Shown here: positions 17,394-25,519 of the stretch, piece by piece
Numbering within the stretch: the stretch's first letter is position 1
Layout of the letters: each line of letters begins with the position of its first letter
Source of the DNA: an uncultured Paraprevotella sp.
Lineage (GTDB): Bacteria; Bacteroidota; Bacteroidia; Bacteroidales; Bacteroidaceae
NCBI GenBank assembly: GCA_910586505.1
Contig: CAJUGV010000006.1
Coordinates: forward strand, 102,712-166,711
Direction of reading: 5' to 3'
Length of the DNA stretch: 64,000 bases
Translations under genes and position numbers: made by a program
Notes under the pieces: model-generated
Database searches by the model: none
What the model saw: the letters and a program-made list of their open reading frames with translations, nothing else
What the model was told of the DNA's origin: nothing

Positions 17394-18592
17394 GAATGTC
17401 TTCCTGTATACACCTTGTTCATAGTTATCAGCATACCTGTTTTCCGGGAATAGGTCGCAAGCCTCACATGCCTCTGTCCGGCTCCCTTTTCAAGCAATTC
17501 AAGCATCCTTTCAAAACTGTATGCGTCCGTATCATACACTACATAGTCATATCCTTCCGTGGAAAGCGATGCATCAAGATGACCTTCCGGCCGTATGTCC
17601 TGGTCCGCCACTACAAAGCTTATCTTCAAGCCGTTCTCCAGGCCCAATCTGCAAACCTCCTCGATGGCTTCCTGACGTCCCAGAAACAGGAACGCACTAT
17701 GGGAATCATTATCTTTCCCTGCTCCCCACTTCCCGTACAGACGTTCTTTCTGACGCACACAAAAATCAAGCATCCCCCGACCCACGATAGCCGTCCGAAT
17801 GACAGGCGTCAACCAACGGTTGGAACGCCGGTAATGCTTATCAAAGAAAATAAGCATCGCCTTGTAGAAAACATGCACATATCGGAATGAGCTCTTATGG
17901 GTGCTCTCTCCCTTATAATGTAGGATTCTCCTCGGAAGATAATAATTCTTGTATCCGTTTTGTAGAAGTCTGCAGGACAGGTCTATATCCTCACCATACA
18001 TAAAAAAGTCCTCGTCCAGCAAGCCTATCTTATCGAAGGCTGCATGGCGCACCATACAAAAAGCGCCTGATATGACTTCTATCTGATTCACCTCTTTTTC
18101 GTCAAGGAACCTCATATAATAACGCCCCAAATGACGCGAATGCGGAAACATTGCACAAAGGCCGCTCATCTTGCAAAAAGACGTGAACGGAGTAGGAAGT
18201 CCGCGACGTGATTCCCACGCGAATCCTCCGTCATCTTTCAACATCGCCACTCCGGCCGCACCGGCTTCCGGATGTGTATCAAGGAAACGAACGCAGTCTG
18301 TCAATGTATGCTCCCCCACAATCGTATCGGGATTGAGCAACAACACATACTCACCTTCCGCCTGCCGGATAGCCATATTGTTCGCACGGGAGAATCCAAC
18401 ATTCTCTTTATTCTCCAAAAAATGAACCCAAGGAAAACGGGAACGCAGATATTCTACCGAATCATCGGAAGAGGCATTGTCCACCACCCATACTTCGCTG
18501 TCAAGCTCTTTACACGCCCTTTCCACAGAACAGAGGCATTGTTCCAGATAGTACTTGACATTATAACTGACTATGATTACCGACAACTTCAT
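17390..18592 (-). CDS. Family 2 glycosyltransferase
   Basis: From ATG 18592 the enzyme is 400 residues and starts MKLSVIIVSYNVKYYLEQCL, the classic GT-A opening. Other motifs are VWVVDNASSDDSVE, LLNPDTIVG (a DXD-like metal site) and DEDFFMYGEDIDLSCRL (acceptor/catalytic ED). It is like rhamnosyltransferases of the WbbL type. An in-frame start 12 residues earlier has no support. It sits in the recR operon with a short membrane protein upstream and a GNAT enzyme overlapping its end. The glycan target is unknown. Confidence 0.92.
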   Translation of the reverse strand: MKLSVIIVSYNVKYYLEQCLCSVERACKELDSEVWVVDNASSDDSVEYLRSRFPWVHFLENKENVGFSRANNMAIRQAEGEYVLLLNPDTIVGEHTLTDCVRFLDTHPEAGAAGVAMLKDDGGFAWESRRGLPTPFTSFCKMSGLCAMFPHSRHLGRYYMRFLDEKEVNQIEVISGAFCMVRHAAFDKIGLLDEDFFMYGEDIDLSCRLLQNGYKNYYLPRRILHYKGESTHKSSFRYVHVFYKAMLIFFDKHYRRSNRWLTPVIRTAIVGRGMLDFCVRQKERLYGKWGAGKDNDSHSAFLFLGRQEAIEEVCRLGLENGLKISFVVADQDIRPEGHLDASLSTEGYDYVVYDTDAYSFERMLELLEKGAGQRHVRLATYSRKTGMLITMNKVYTGRHS

Positions 18593-18624
18593 ATTCCCTT
18601 TCGTCCCTCCTCTATTCCTACTAT

Positions 18625-19116
18625 TCAATTATCCGAAAACGGCGTGGTCTCACGCTCCCATCTCGCCGCGGAAGGGCGGGTCGTCAAATACAGCAGACCG
18701 CAAATCACGGCACACGAAAGGCTTGAAGTCTTGGAATCATCCATCATATAGACAACCGTATTCAGAACTGTCCAGAACCATGGTAACGCCATACGTACCA
18801 TGCATACGGCAGAATACCTTACCATCCCCCTCTCCTCACCGACAAGAATGAAATTTCTTACGCCATCCCAGGAAGTTAAATTAAGAACAAACGGCACAAG
18901 AACGAGTGTAACGAAAGCGACAACCACATCAAAGATATAGCTTGCCTCATTATACTCCCGCCGTCCTGCAAGCCACTCATTCGAACCGCCCCAATAAAAA
19001 ACGAAGAACAAGATTATGGCAAAAAGCACAAAAAAGCCACCGTAATAACATAAACGTAACCAGGATATCCGGCTTTCCCGCTTTTTTTTCAATTCATCAT
19101 TCGTCATGCCACTCAT
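18625..19116 (-). CDS. Small integral membrane protein, unknown
   Basis: From ATG 19116 the product is 163 residues with a charged start (KKKRESR), then helices around residues 20-42 and 60-85 and two further hydrophobic stretches (about 105-125 and 135-150). I do not recognise a family. The gene begins 4 bp after the recR stop and ends 32 bp before the glycosyltransferase start, so it belongs to that operon. The C-terminal tail is charged. Confidence 0.7.
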   Translation of the reverse strand: MSGMTNDELKKKRESRISWLRLCYYGGFFVLFAIILFFVFYWGGSNEWLAGRREYNEASYIFDVVVAFVTLVLVPFVLNLTSWDGVRNFILVGEERGMVRYSAVCMVRMALPWFWTVLNTVVYMMDDSKTSSLSCAVICGLLYLTTRPSAARWERETTPFSDN

Positions 19117-19120
19117 CAAT

Positions 19121-19738
19121 TTAAATTTTCCCGGTAAACATCACACGGTTTACAATAGAGCGTCCTAATGTAACCTCATCGGTATACTGCAACTCATCGT
19201 TCTGCGCCACTCCACGGGCAATAACCGTCATACGTATCCGCATATCTTCTAATTTCCTATATATATAGAAGTTCGTCGTATCACCTTCCATGGTCGGACT
19301 CAAAGCAAGAATAACCTCGTTTATCTCTCCTTGTTTCACTCTTTCCACCAAGGAACTTATCTGTAAATCGGAAGGACTTATTCCGTCCATGGGTGAGATG
19401 ACGCCGCCCAGTACATGATATAATCCTTTATATTGACGGGTATTCTCTATCGCCATCACATCCTGTATGTTTTCAACCACGCATACCGTGGAACGGTCAC
19501 GCCGGACATCCGAACAGATCTCACAAATGTCCGCATCTGATATATTATGACATTCCGAACAGAATTTCACATCATGCTTTAAGGTAATCAGTGATTGTCC
19601 GAAACTTTCCACAGCCTGTACATCCTGTCTTAGAAGATGCAATACAAGGCGCAAAGCCGTCTTCGGACCTATTCCTGGCAACTTGGCAAACTCATTTACC
19701 GCCTTTTCTAATAATACTGATGGATATTGCTGGTTCAT
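19121..19738 (-). CDS. recR: Recombination mediator protein
   Basis: From ATG 19738 the protein is 205 residues. It has the helix-hairpin-helix KLPGIGPKTALRL (about 19-31), a C4 zinc finger (Cys60, Cys63, Cys72, Cys75), and a Toprim domain with CVVENIQDVMAIE and YHVLGGVISPMDG. RecR works with RecO (and RecF) to load RecA at single-strand gaps. A longer start at 19810 runs over the promoter and the divergent engB promoter, and is rejected. First gene of a four-gene operon. Confidence 0.96.
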   Translation of the reverse strand: MNQQYPSVLLEKAVNEFAKLPGIGPKTALRLVLHLLRQDVQAVESFGQSLITLKHDVKFCSECHNISDADICEICSDVRRDRSTVCVVENIQDVMAIENTRQYKGLYHVLGGVISPMDGISPSDLQISSLVERVKQGEINEVILALSPTMEGDTTNFYIYRKLEDMRIRMTVIARGVAQNDELQYTDEVTLGRSIVNRVMFTGKI

Positions 19739-19764
19739 CCGTAGAAGAGATACAATTTTTCCTG

Positions 19765-19772
19765 CAAAGATA
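19765..19772 (-). promoter_or_regulatory. Promoter -7 box for the recR operon
   Basis: The minus strand reads TATCTTTG, an exact -7 box, 27 bp before the recR ATG. Confidence 0.6.
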
Positions 19773-19795
19773 CGAAAAAGCCAAGTAAAAAAGCG

Positions 19796-19803
19796 TATAT
19801 TTG
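19796..19803 (+). promoter_or_regulatory. Promoter -7 box for engB
   Basis: TATATTTG, an exact -7 box, lies 22 bp before the engB ATG at 19825. It is back to back with the recR box 24 bp away, so the two promoters share about one turn of helix for regulatory contacts. Confidence 0.6.
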
Positions 19804-19824
19804 TCGGCAAAAATACGATACAAC

Positions 19825-20421
19825 ATGGAAATCAAATCTGCAGAATTTACCATCAGCAACTCTTCTGTTGAAAAATGTCCCGACACCCAAGCCCCCGAAT
19901 ATGCGTTTATAGGCCGCTCGAATGTAGGCAAATCAAGTTTGATTAACATGCTGACAAATAACAAGAAGTTGGCCAAAACCTCTGCCACTCCCGGTAAGAC
20001 TCTTCTCATCAATCACTTCCTTATCAACCAAGAATGGTACCTGGTAGACCTTCCGGGATACGGTTATGCCAAAAGAAGTAAAAAGGAACAGGACAAATTA
20101 CAGCATATCATATCCTCCTATATATTAAGGAGAGAGCAAATGACCAATCTTTTCGTACTTATCGACTCACGCCACGAACCCCAAAAAATTGACCTGGAAT
20201 TCATCGAATGGCTTGGCGAGAACGGTATCCCGTTCAGTATTGTATTCACCAAAGCAGACAAATCAAAGACATCCAAACTGAAGACCAATATTTTTTCCTA
20301 TCTCAAAAAGCTGAAAGAACAATGGGAAGAACTGCCCCCGCATTTCATCACTTCGTCCGAAGACAGAACCGGACGCACGGAACTGCTGGACTACATAGAA
20401 CATATCAACAAATCCCTTTGA
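19825..20421 (+). CDS. engB: Ribosome-biogenesis GTPase
   Basis: The 198-residue protein (also called YihA/YsxC) has the GTPase motifs G1 GRSNVGKSS (residues 30-38), G3 DLPGYGYA and G4 FTKADK, with SEDRTGRTE near G5. It helps assemble the large ribosomal subunit. An upstream in-frame start at 19801 lies inside the -7 box, so the ATG at 19825 is used. It converges with the DUF3078 gene with 13 bp between stops and no clear terminator. Confidence 0.96.
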   Translation: MEIKSAEFTISNSSVEKCPDTQAPEYAFIGRSNVGKSSLINMLTNNKKLAKTSATPGKTLLINHFLINQEWYLVDLPGYGYAKRSKKEQDKLQHIISSYILRREQMTNLFVLIDSRHEPQKIDLEFIEWLGENGIPFSIVFTKADKSKTSKLKTNIFSYLKKLKEQWEELPPHFITSSEDRTGRTELLDYIEHINKSL

Positions 20422-20434
20422 ATAAAAGATTATC

Positions 20435-21784
20435 TTAGAAAGAGTAGTTTATACCCAAGCTGAACCACTCTTTAAACATAAGATAAGAAAACTTCTTATC
20501 CTCATTCCGATATCTGTCCGAACTGTCATCTATACGCGGATACAAGAACAATCTTGAGTTCAGATACTTATTTATCGTAAATGTGAAAGTGTTCTCCCAT
20601 TCTATGTCTGTTTTTTCCATGTTGCTAAACCAATATATACGGGCGTCCCACCTTATATTCTTCATGATCTCCCAACCGTAGTTTATCGTAATATTCGGAC
20701 CGAAGTCATTATACATACACTTTCCAGGATCCAAGCCGAAATTACCGAATAACGAACGGCGCTCCACAGAACGGAAATTGTACGCCACAGGAGCAAGATT
20801 GGCCGACCCTCTGAAGCGCTTCAACTCAAGCTTGAAGTCCATACCCAACGAAACCACCAGATTAAAAGGCGACATAAAATCCGAAGCCACCTCTTTACTA
20901 TTAGACTTATAATTAGGATAGAACTGGGTATAAGCCTGAACCTGCAACGTATAGAACCAATGCTTGGTCGCCCTGTACCCGATCTTGGTGGTCAGACGAA
21001 GCAAATCGTCATTGGCCTTGAACTTGTGCAATTCATCCGTTTTGGAAGTTTGGAAGCCCAGACGCATTTCCAATCGGTTCTCCCACTGGATGTTCTGTTT
21101 GTTATTAAAATTGGCTTCCATGGAAACAAGAGCCAACATTGTATAATTGTCATCACCTCCCTGAAACCAGTTCTCGGAAAAATAGTTTTGCGTAAACTGA
21201 AAAGAATAATTCCCCCGGAATTTCCAGAAGTTGGGCCGACGTACCTTCAACCGAACTTCATCCACATCCTGCGTCAAATCTACATTTATATCATTGGCAA
21301 CCAGATGAGGTACGGACGGCAGTTCCGGTAACACTTCTTTTTGCAGCCCACCCGCTGCCTCCAGATCTCTTTCCGTATTCCGAATCAGCCAAGGCGAATT
21401 CACATACGTCTGCATAAGCATCAGATTCTCTTCTTCCAGAATCCTATGCTGCTTGTCGTTAACGTCTGTAAGAGAAGGAATATTTTTCTCACGTCCGGGC
21501 AATGACGGCTTCCATAAAATGGAGAAAACCTGTTTTATAGGCGCATCATAAAGAGTTCCAGGAGCGAATAACCGGTAATAATAAGAAGTATATCTCACGC
21601 TCGAATCGGTTTGCAACCCTTGGTTTGACAATACCAGTTCACTCAGTTTCTTCGAATATTTCTCCACCACGGCATTCATGGCCAAGGTGTCCGCTTCACG
21701 TATTTGTCTGTTCCGCGCCTCAGCACCAACGCCCCACAAACAACCCCATATTAGCATTAAAACAATTTTAAATTGCATTTGCAT
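20435..21784 (-). CDS. DUF3078 family outer-membrane protein
   Basis: The 449-residue protein has an N-terminal signal (cleavage near AEA) and an alpha/linker region to about residue 170, followed by a long beta-barrel-like part ending with WFSLGINYSF, a terminal aromatic as in outer-membrane barrels. The signature FRGNYSFQFTQNYFSENWFQGGDDN is that of DUF3078. The function of the family is unknown. It is transcribed divergently from pyrG from its own TATCTTTG box. Confidence 0.85.
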   Translation of the reverse strand: MQMQFKIVLMLIWGCLWGVGAEARNRQIREADTLAMNAVVEKYSKKLSELVLSNQGLQTDSSVRYTSYYYRLFAPGTLYDAPIKQVFSILWKPSLPGREKNIPSLTDVNDKQHRILEEENLMLMQTYVNSPWLIRNTERDLEAAGGLQKEVLPELPSVPHLVANDINVDLTQDVDEVRLKVRRPNFWKFRGNYSFQFTQNYFSENWFQGGDDNYTMLALVSMEANFNNKQNIQWENRLEMRLGFQTSKTDELHKFKANDDLLRLTTKIGYRATKHWFYTLQVQAYTQFYPNYKSNSKEVASDFMSPFNLVVSLGMDFKLELKRFRGSANLAPVAYNFRSVERRSLFGNFGLDPGKCMYNDFGPNITINYGWEIMKNIRWDARIYWFSNMEKTDIEWENTFTFTINKYLNSRLFLYPRIDDSSDRYRNEDKKFSYLMFKEWFSLGINYSF

Positions 21785-21799
21785 TTCGCTTTAGATACG

Positions 21800-21807
21800 C
21801 AAAGATA
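21800..21807 (-). promoter_or_regulatory. Promoter -7 box for the DUF3078 gene
   Basis: The minus strand reads TATCTTTG (exact -7 box) 16 bp before the ATG. Confidence 0.55.
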
Positions 21808-21853
21808 TATCTTTTTTTTAAAGGAAAAGTCCCGTGTTACTCAAAGTTTTTTG

Positions 21854-21861
21854 TAATTTTG
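21854..21861 (+). promoter_or_regulatory. Promoter -7 box for pyrG
   Basis: TAATTTTG (exact -7 box), 52 bp upstream of the pyrG GTG start. The leader is A/T rich with no attenuator that I can see. Confidence 0.55.
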
Positions 21862-21912
21862 CAGCATATAAGTTGTAGTATATTTGAATTTTAATCCAAA
21901 AATTATAACATT

Positions 21913-23529
21913 GTGGGAGAAACAAAGTACATCTTCGTTACCGGCGGAGTAGCCTCATCATTAGGCAAAGGCATTATATCCTCGTCAGTTGGTAAGTTAT
22001 TGCAAGCACGCGGATATAACATAACCATCCAGAAGTTCGACCCGTACATCAATATCGACCCGGGTACACTCAACCCGTATGAGCACGGTGAATGCTATGT
22101 AACCGTAGACGGTCAGGAAACAGACCTGGATTTAGGACATTACGAACGTTTCACCGGAATCCAGACAACCCGTGCCAACAACATAACAACCGGACGAATC
22201 TACCAAAGTGTCATCGAAAAAGAGCGGCGCGGAGACTATTTGGGAAAAACCATACAGGTTGTACCTCATATCACGGACGAAATCAAACGCAACATCAAAC
22301 TGATGGGCAAAAAGTACAAGTTCGATTTCGTAATTACGGAAATCGGAGGAACAGTTGGCGATATAGAATCGCTTCCTTTTCTGGAAGCCATCAGGCAACT
22401 GCGTTGGGAGCTTGGCAAGGACGCCATCAACCTACACCTTACTTATGTTCCTTATTTGGCAGCAGCCAAAGAATTGAAGACCAAACCTACTCAGACCTCC
22501 GTGAAGCAACTGCAAAGTCTGGGTATCCAACCGGACATTCTGGTACTTCGTACGGAACATGAACTAAATCCCGACATCCGCAAGAAAGTGGCCCACTTCT
22601 GCAATGTAGACGAAGAAGCGGTTATCCAAAGTCTGGACATGCCTTCCATCTATGAGGTCCCCCTGAGCATGCAGGCACAAAAACTTGACGCTATTATCCT
22701 TCGCAAGATGAATATGCCCGTAGGCGAAACGCCCCAGCTCGGTCCTTGGCGCTCATTCCTTGACCGCCGTAACAAAGCCACCGAAATCGTACACATCGCA
22801 CTGGTAGGTAAATATGACTTGCAAGACGCTTACAAGAGTATTCTTGAATCGCTCGCCCATGCGGGTACATATAACGATTATAAAGTAAAGACCCATTTCA
22901 TCAACAGCGAAAAGCTGACTCGCGAGAACGTGGCGGAACAACTGAAAGGCATGGCGGGAGCAGTTATCTGCCCGGGATTCGGACAACGGGGTACCGAAGG
23001 AAAGATCATTGCGGCAGAATATACACGCACCCATGACATTCCCACTTTCGGTATCTGTCTCGGCATGCAGATGATGGTCATTGAGTTCGCGCGCAACGTA
23101 TTGAAACTGACCGACGCAAACAGCCGTGAAATGGATGAAAAGACCCCGCACAATGTCATAGACATTATGGAAGAGCAGAAGAACATCACGCAGATGGGCG
23201 GTACCATGCGTCTGGGCGCTTACGAATGCGATGTCCGCGAAGGTTCCAGAACATTTGACGCTTACGGACAGAAACAGATATCCGAACGCCACCGCCACCG
23301 CTACGAATTCAACAACCAGTACATCAGGGAATATGAAAAGGCAGGTATGCAGTGCGTAGGAACCAATCCGGACAGCAACCTGGTGGAGATTGTAGAAATA
23401 CCGGAACTGAAGTGGTATATCGGAACACAGTTCCATCCGGAATACAGCAGTACGGTACTTAAACCGCATCCTCTGTTCCTTTCATTCGTCCAAGCGGCCA
23501 TTGCCAACTCAACACACAAAAAAAAGTAA
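21913..23529 (+). CDS. pyrG: CTP synthase
   Basis: The 538-residue enzyme has the synthetase domain (VTGGVASSLGKGIISSS near residue 10; GGTVGDIESLPF) and the C-terminal glutamine amidotransferase domain (FGICLGMQMMVIE with the nucleophile, and QFHPEY near the end). It turns UTP to CTP with glutamine and ATP. It starts at GTG; no ATG sits at the family start position, and the protein begins as homologues do (GETKYIFVTGG). yidC follows 22 bp later, so both are probably co-transcribed. Confidence 0.97.
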   Translation: MGETKYIFVTGGVASSLGKGIISSSVGKLLQARGYNITIQKFDPYINIDPGTLNPYEHGECYVTVDGQETDLDLGHYERFTGIQTTRANNITTGRIYQSVIEKERRGDYLGKTIQVVPHITDEIKRNIKLMGKKYKFDFVITEIGGTVGDIESLPFLEAIRQLRWELGKDAINLHLTYVPYLAAAKELKTKPTQTSVKQLQSLGIQPDILVLRTEHELNPDIRKKVAHFCNVDEEAVIQSLDMPSIYEVPLSMQAQKLDAIILRKMNMPVGETPQLGPWRSFLDRRNKATEIVHIALVGKYDLQDAYKSILESLAHAGTYNDYKVKTHFINSEKLTRENVAEQLKGMAGAVICPGFGQRGTEGKIIAAEYTRTHDIPTFGICLGMQMMVIEFARNVLKLTDANSREMDEKTPHNVIDIMEEQKNITQMGGTMRLGAYECDVREGSRTFDAYGQKQISERHRHRYEFNNQYIREYEKAGMQCVGTNPDSNLVEIVEIPELKWYIGTQFHPEYSSTVLKPHPLFLSFVQAAIANSTHKKK

Positions 23530-23551
23530 CTAAAGACAAACAACTAAGAAT

Positions 23552-25441
23552 ATGGACAAAAACACGCTAACGGGATTTATCCTTATTGCGGCCGTTCTCA
23601 TCGGATTCAGTTATTTCAGTCGCCCGGGTGAAGCGGAAATAGAAGCCCGCCACCGGCAAGATTCCATCGAAGCTGTTGCCCGCCGCCAAGCGATAGAAGA
23701 GCAAAAGGCAAAAGAAGCAGCTGATTTGGTAAAAGAGGCACAGACTGCCTTAGACAGCACTTCGCTTTTCTATGCCAACCGCACGGGAGAATCCCGTCAG
23801 ATCATACTGGAAAATGAATTAATCCGCCTGACTTTCAACACACGCGGCGGAACGGTTCAGCAAGCAGAACTCAAAGAATACAAGAATCAGGAAGGCAATC
23901 CCGTCACCTTGTTCGATGCAAACGACGCACGCATGCAACTCATGCTGGCCGGAAAGGCGGAGAACATCTGTTCCGGCGACTACTTCTTCACACCTGTCAA
24001 TGTCAGCGATACGACGCTCACCATGCGCTTACAGAATGCCGAAGGGAAAACGCTGGATCTCAACTACACGCTAATCCCTCACTCTTACATGGTGAATTTC
24101 ACCGTCAGCGCCGACGGATTGGGTAACTTCTTCGCTCCTTCGCTGAAAACAATGGACATCGAATGGAATGAAAGAGCGCGCCAACAAGAAAAAGGATTTG
24201 ACTTTGAAAGCCGCTATTCGTCGCTCACCTATAAAATCAAGAACGAAGGAACGGACTATTTAAGCGAATCCAGCACCGAGACCGAAAATATCACCACTCC
24301 TCTTGACTGGGTAGCTTTCAAGAACCAGTTCTTCAGCTGTGTCCTGATAGCACACCAGGACTTCACGGAGGCACGTCTGAGCAGTACGCCCGAACAGAAA
24401 GCCAGCGGCTATCTGAAAAGCTACGATGCATCCCTGAAAACATTCTTCGATCCAAGCGGAAAGACGGCCACACAGATGCAGATGCTGTTCGCTCCCAATA
24501 ACTACCATTTGCTGCAACACACCAATACCCTGAGTACGAGCGACAAGGATTTGGAACTGGAAGAGCTTGTTTATTTGGGATGGCCGCTCTTCAAATGGAT
24601 CAACCGTTTCTTCATCATCTACATCTTCGACTGGCTGAGCAGTTTAGGCTTATCCATGGGTATAGTTCTTCTCCTGCTCACGATCCTTGTCAAGTTACTT
24701 GTCTATCCCACCACACGCAAATCCTACCTTTCCTCGGCCAAGATGCGCGTGCTCAAACCTAAGGTAGACGAACTCAACGCCAAGTATCCCAAGCCGGAAG
24801 ACGCCATGAAGAAGCAGCAGGAAATGATGCAGCTCTACAGCCTCTACGGCGTAAGCCCGATGGGAGGATGCCTGCCGATGCTTATACAGATGCCTATCTG
24901 GATAGCCCTGTTCAACTTCGTGCCCAATGCCATCGAGTTGCGAGGCGAAAGTTTCCTCTGGGCTTCCGACCTCTCGGCCTATGACGACGTGATTCACTGG
25001 GACAAGTCACTGTGGCTCATCGGCGACCATCTCAGCATCTTCTGTCTCCTCTTCTGCCTGACCAACATCGTCAATACATGGATCAGCATGCGCCAGCAGC
25101 AGAACAGCATGACAGGTGAACAGGCCCAGCAAATGAAGTTCATGCAATATATGATGTATTTCATGCCTATAGCATTTTTCTTCATGTTCAACAACTATTC
25201 TTCGGGACTGAATTACTATTACTTCCTGTCCGGACTAACCAGCATCCTCATCATGTGGTTCCTGCGAAAGACAACCGACGACAAGAAGTTACTGGCCAAG
25301 CTCGAAGCCAACTACCAGGCAAACAAGGCCAATCCGAATAAGAAGATGTCGGGTATGGCCGCACGTCTGGAAGCACTGCAAAAGCAACAGCAGGCTATAT
25401 TGGAGGAACAGAAAAAGAAATCCGCACCACACAAGAAATAA
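23552..25441 (+). CDS. yidC: Membrane protein insertase
   Basis: The 629-residue protein has an N-terminal anchor helix (LTGFILIAAVLIGFSYF), a large periplasmic domain of about residues 30-340, then the conserved insertase core with five helices (WLSSLGLSMGIVLLLLTILVK, GGCLPMLIQMPIWIALF, the IFCLLFCLTNIV region, MYFMPIAFFFMFNNYSSGLNYYY). The C-terminal tail is Lys/Gln-rich, as in Bacteroidetes YidC. It inserts membrane proteins with or without Sec. Operon with pyrG; a strong terminator follows. Confidence 0.96.
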   Translation: MDKNTLTGFILIAAVLIGFSYFSRPGEAEIEARHRQDSIEAVARRQAIEEQKAKEAADLVKEAQTALDSTSLFYANRTGESRQIILENELIRLTFNTRGGTVQQAELKEYKNQEGNPVTLFDANDARMQLMLAGKAENICSGDYFFTPVNVSDTTLTMRLQNAEGKTLDLNYTLIPHSYMVNFTVSADGLGNFFAPSLKTMDIEWNERARQQEKGFDFESRYSSLTYKIKNEGTDYLSESSTETENITTPLDWVAFKNQFFSCVLIAHQDFTEARLSSTPEQKASGYLKSYDASLKTFFDPSGKTATQMQMLFAPNNYHLLQHTNTLSTSDKDLELEELVYLGWPLFKWINRFFIIYIFDWLSSLGLSMGIVLLLLTILVKLLVYPTTRKSYLSSAKMRVLKPKVDELNAKYPKPEDAMKKQQEMMQLYSLYGVSPMGGCLPMLIQMPIWIALFNFVPNAIELRGESFLWASDLSAYDDVIHWDKSLWLIGDHLSIFCLLFCLTNIVNTWISMRQQQNSMTGEQAQQMKFMQYMMYFMPIAFFFMFNNYSSGLNYYYFLSGLTSILIMWFLRKTTDDKKLLAKLEANYQANKANPNKKMSGMAARLEALQKQQQAILEEQKKKSAPHKK

Positions 25442-25457
25442 TCCATACATCCATAAT

Positions 25458-25502
25458 AATCATTCCGGACACAGACGAACGTCCGGAATGATTTATTTTT
25501 TT
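25458..25502 (+). terminator. Rho-independent terminator after yidC
   Basis: AATCATTCCGGAC (25458-25470) pairs with GTCCGGAATGATT (25481-25493), then a T-run (25495-25502). It ends the pyrG-yidC unit. Confidence 0.85.
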
Positions 25503-25519
25503 ATATTCACTTCCATATT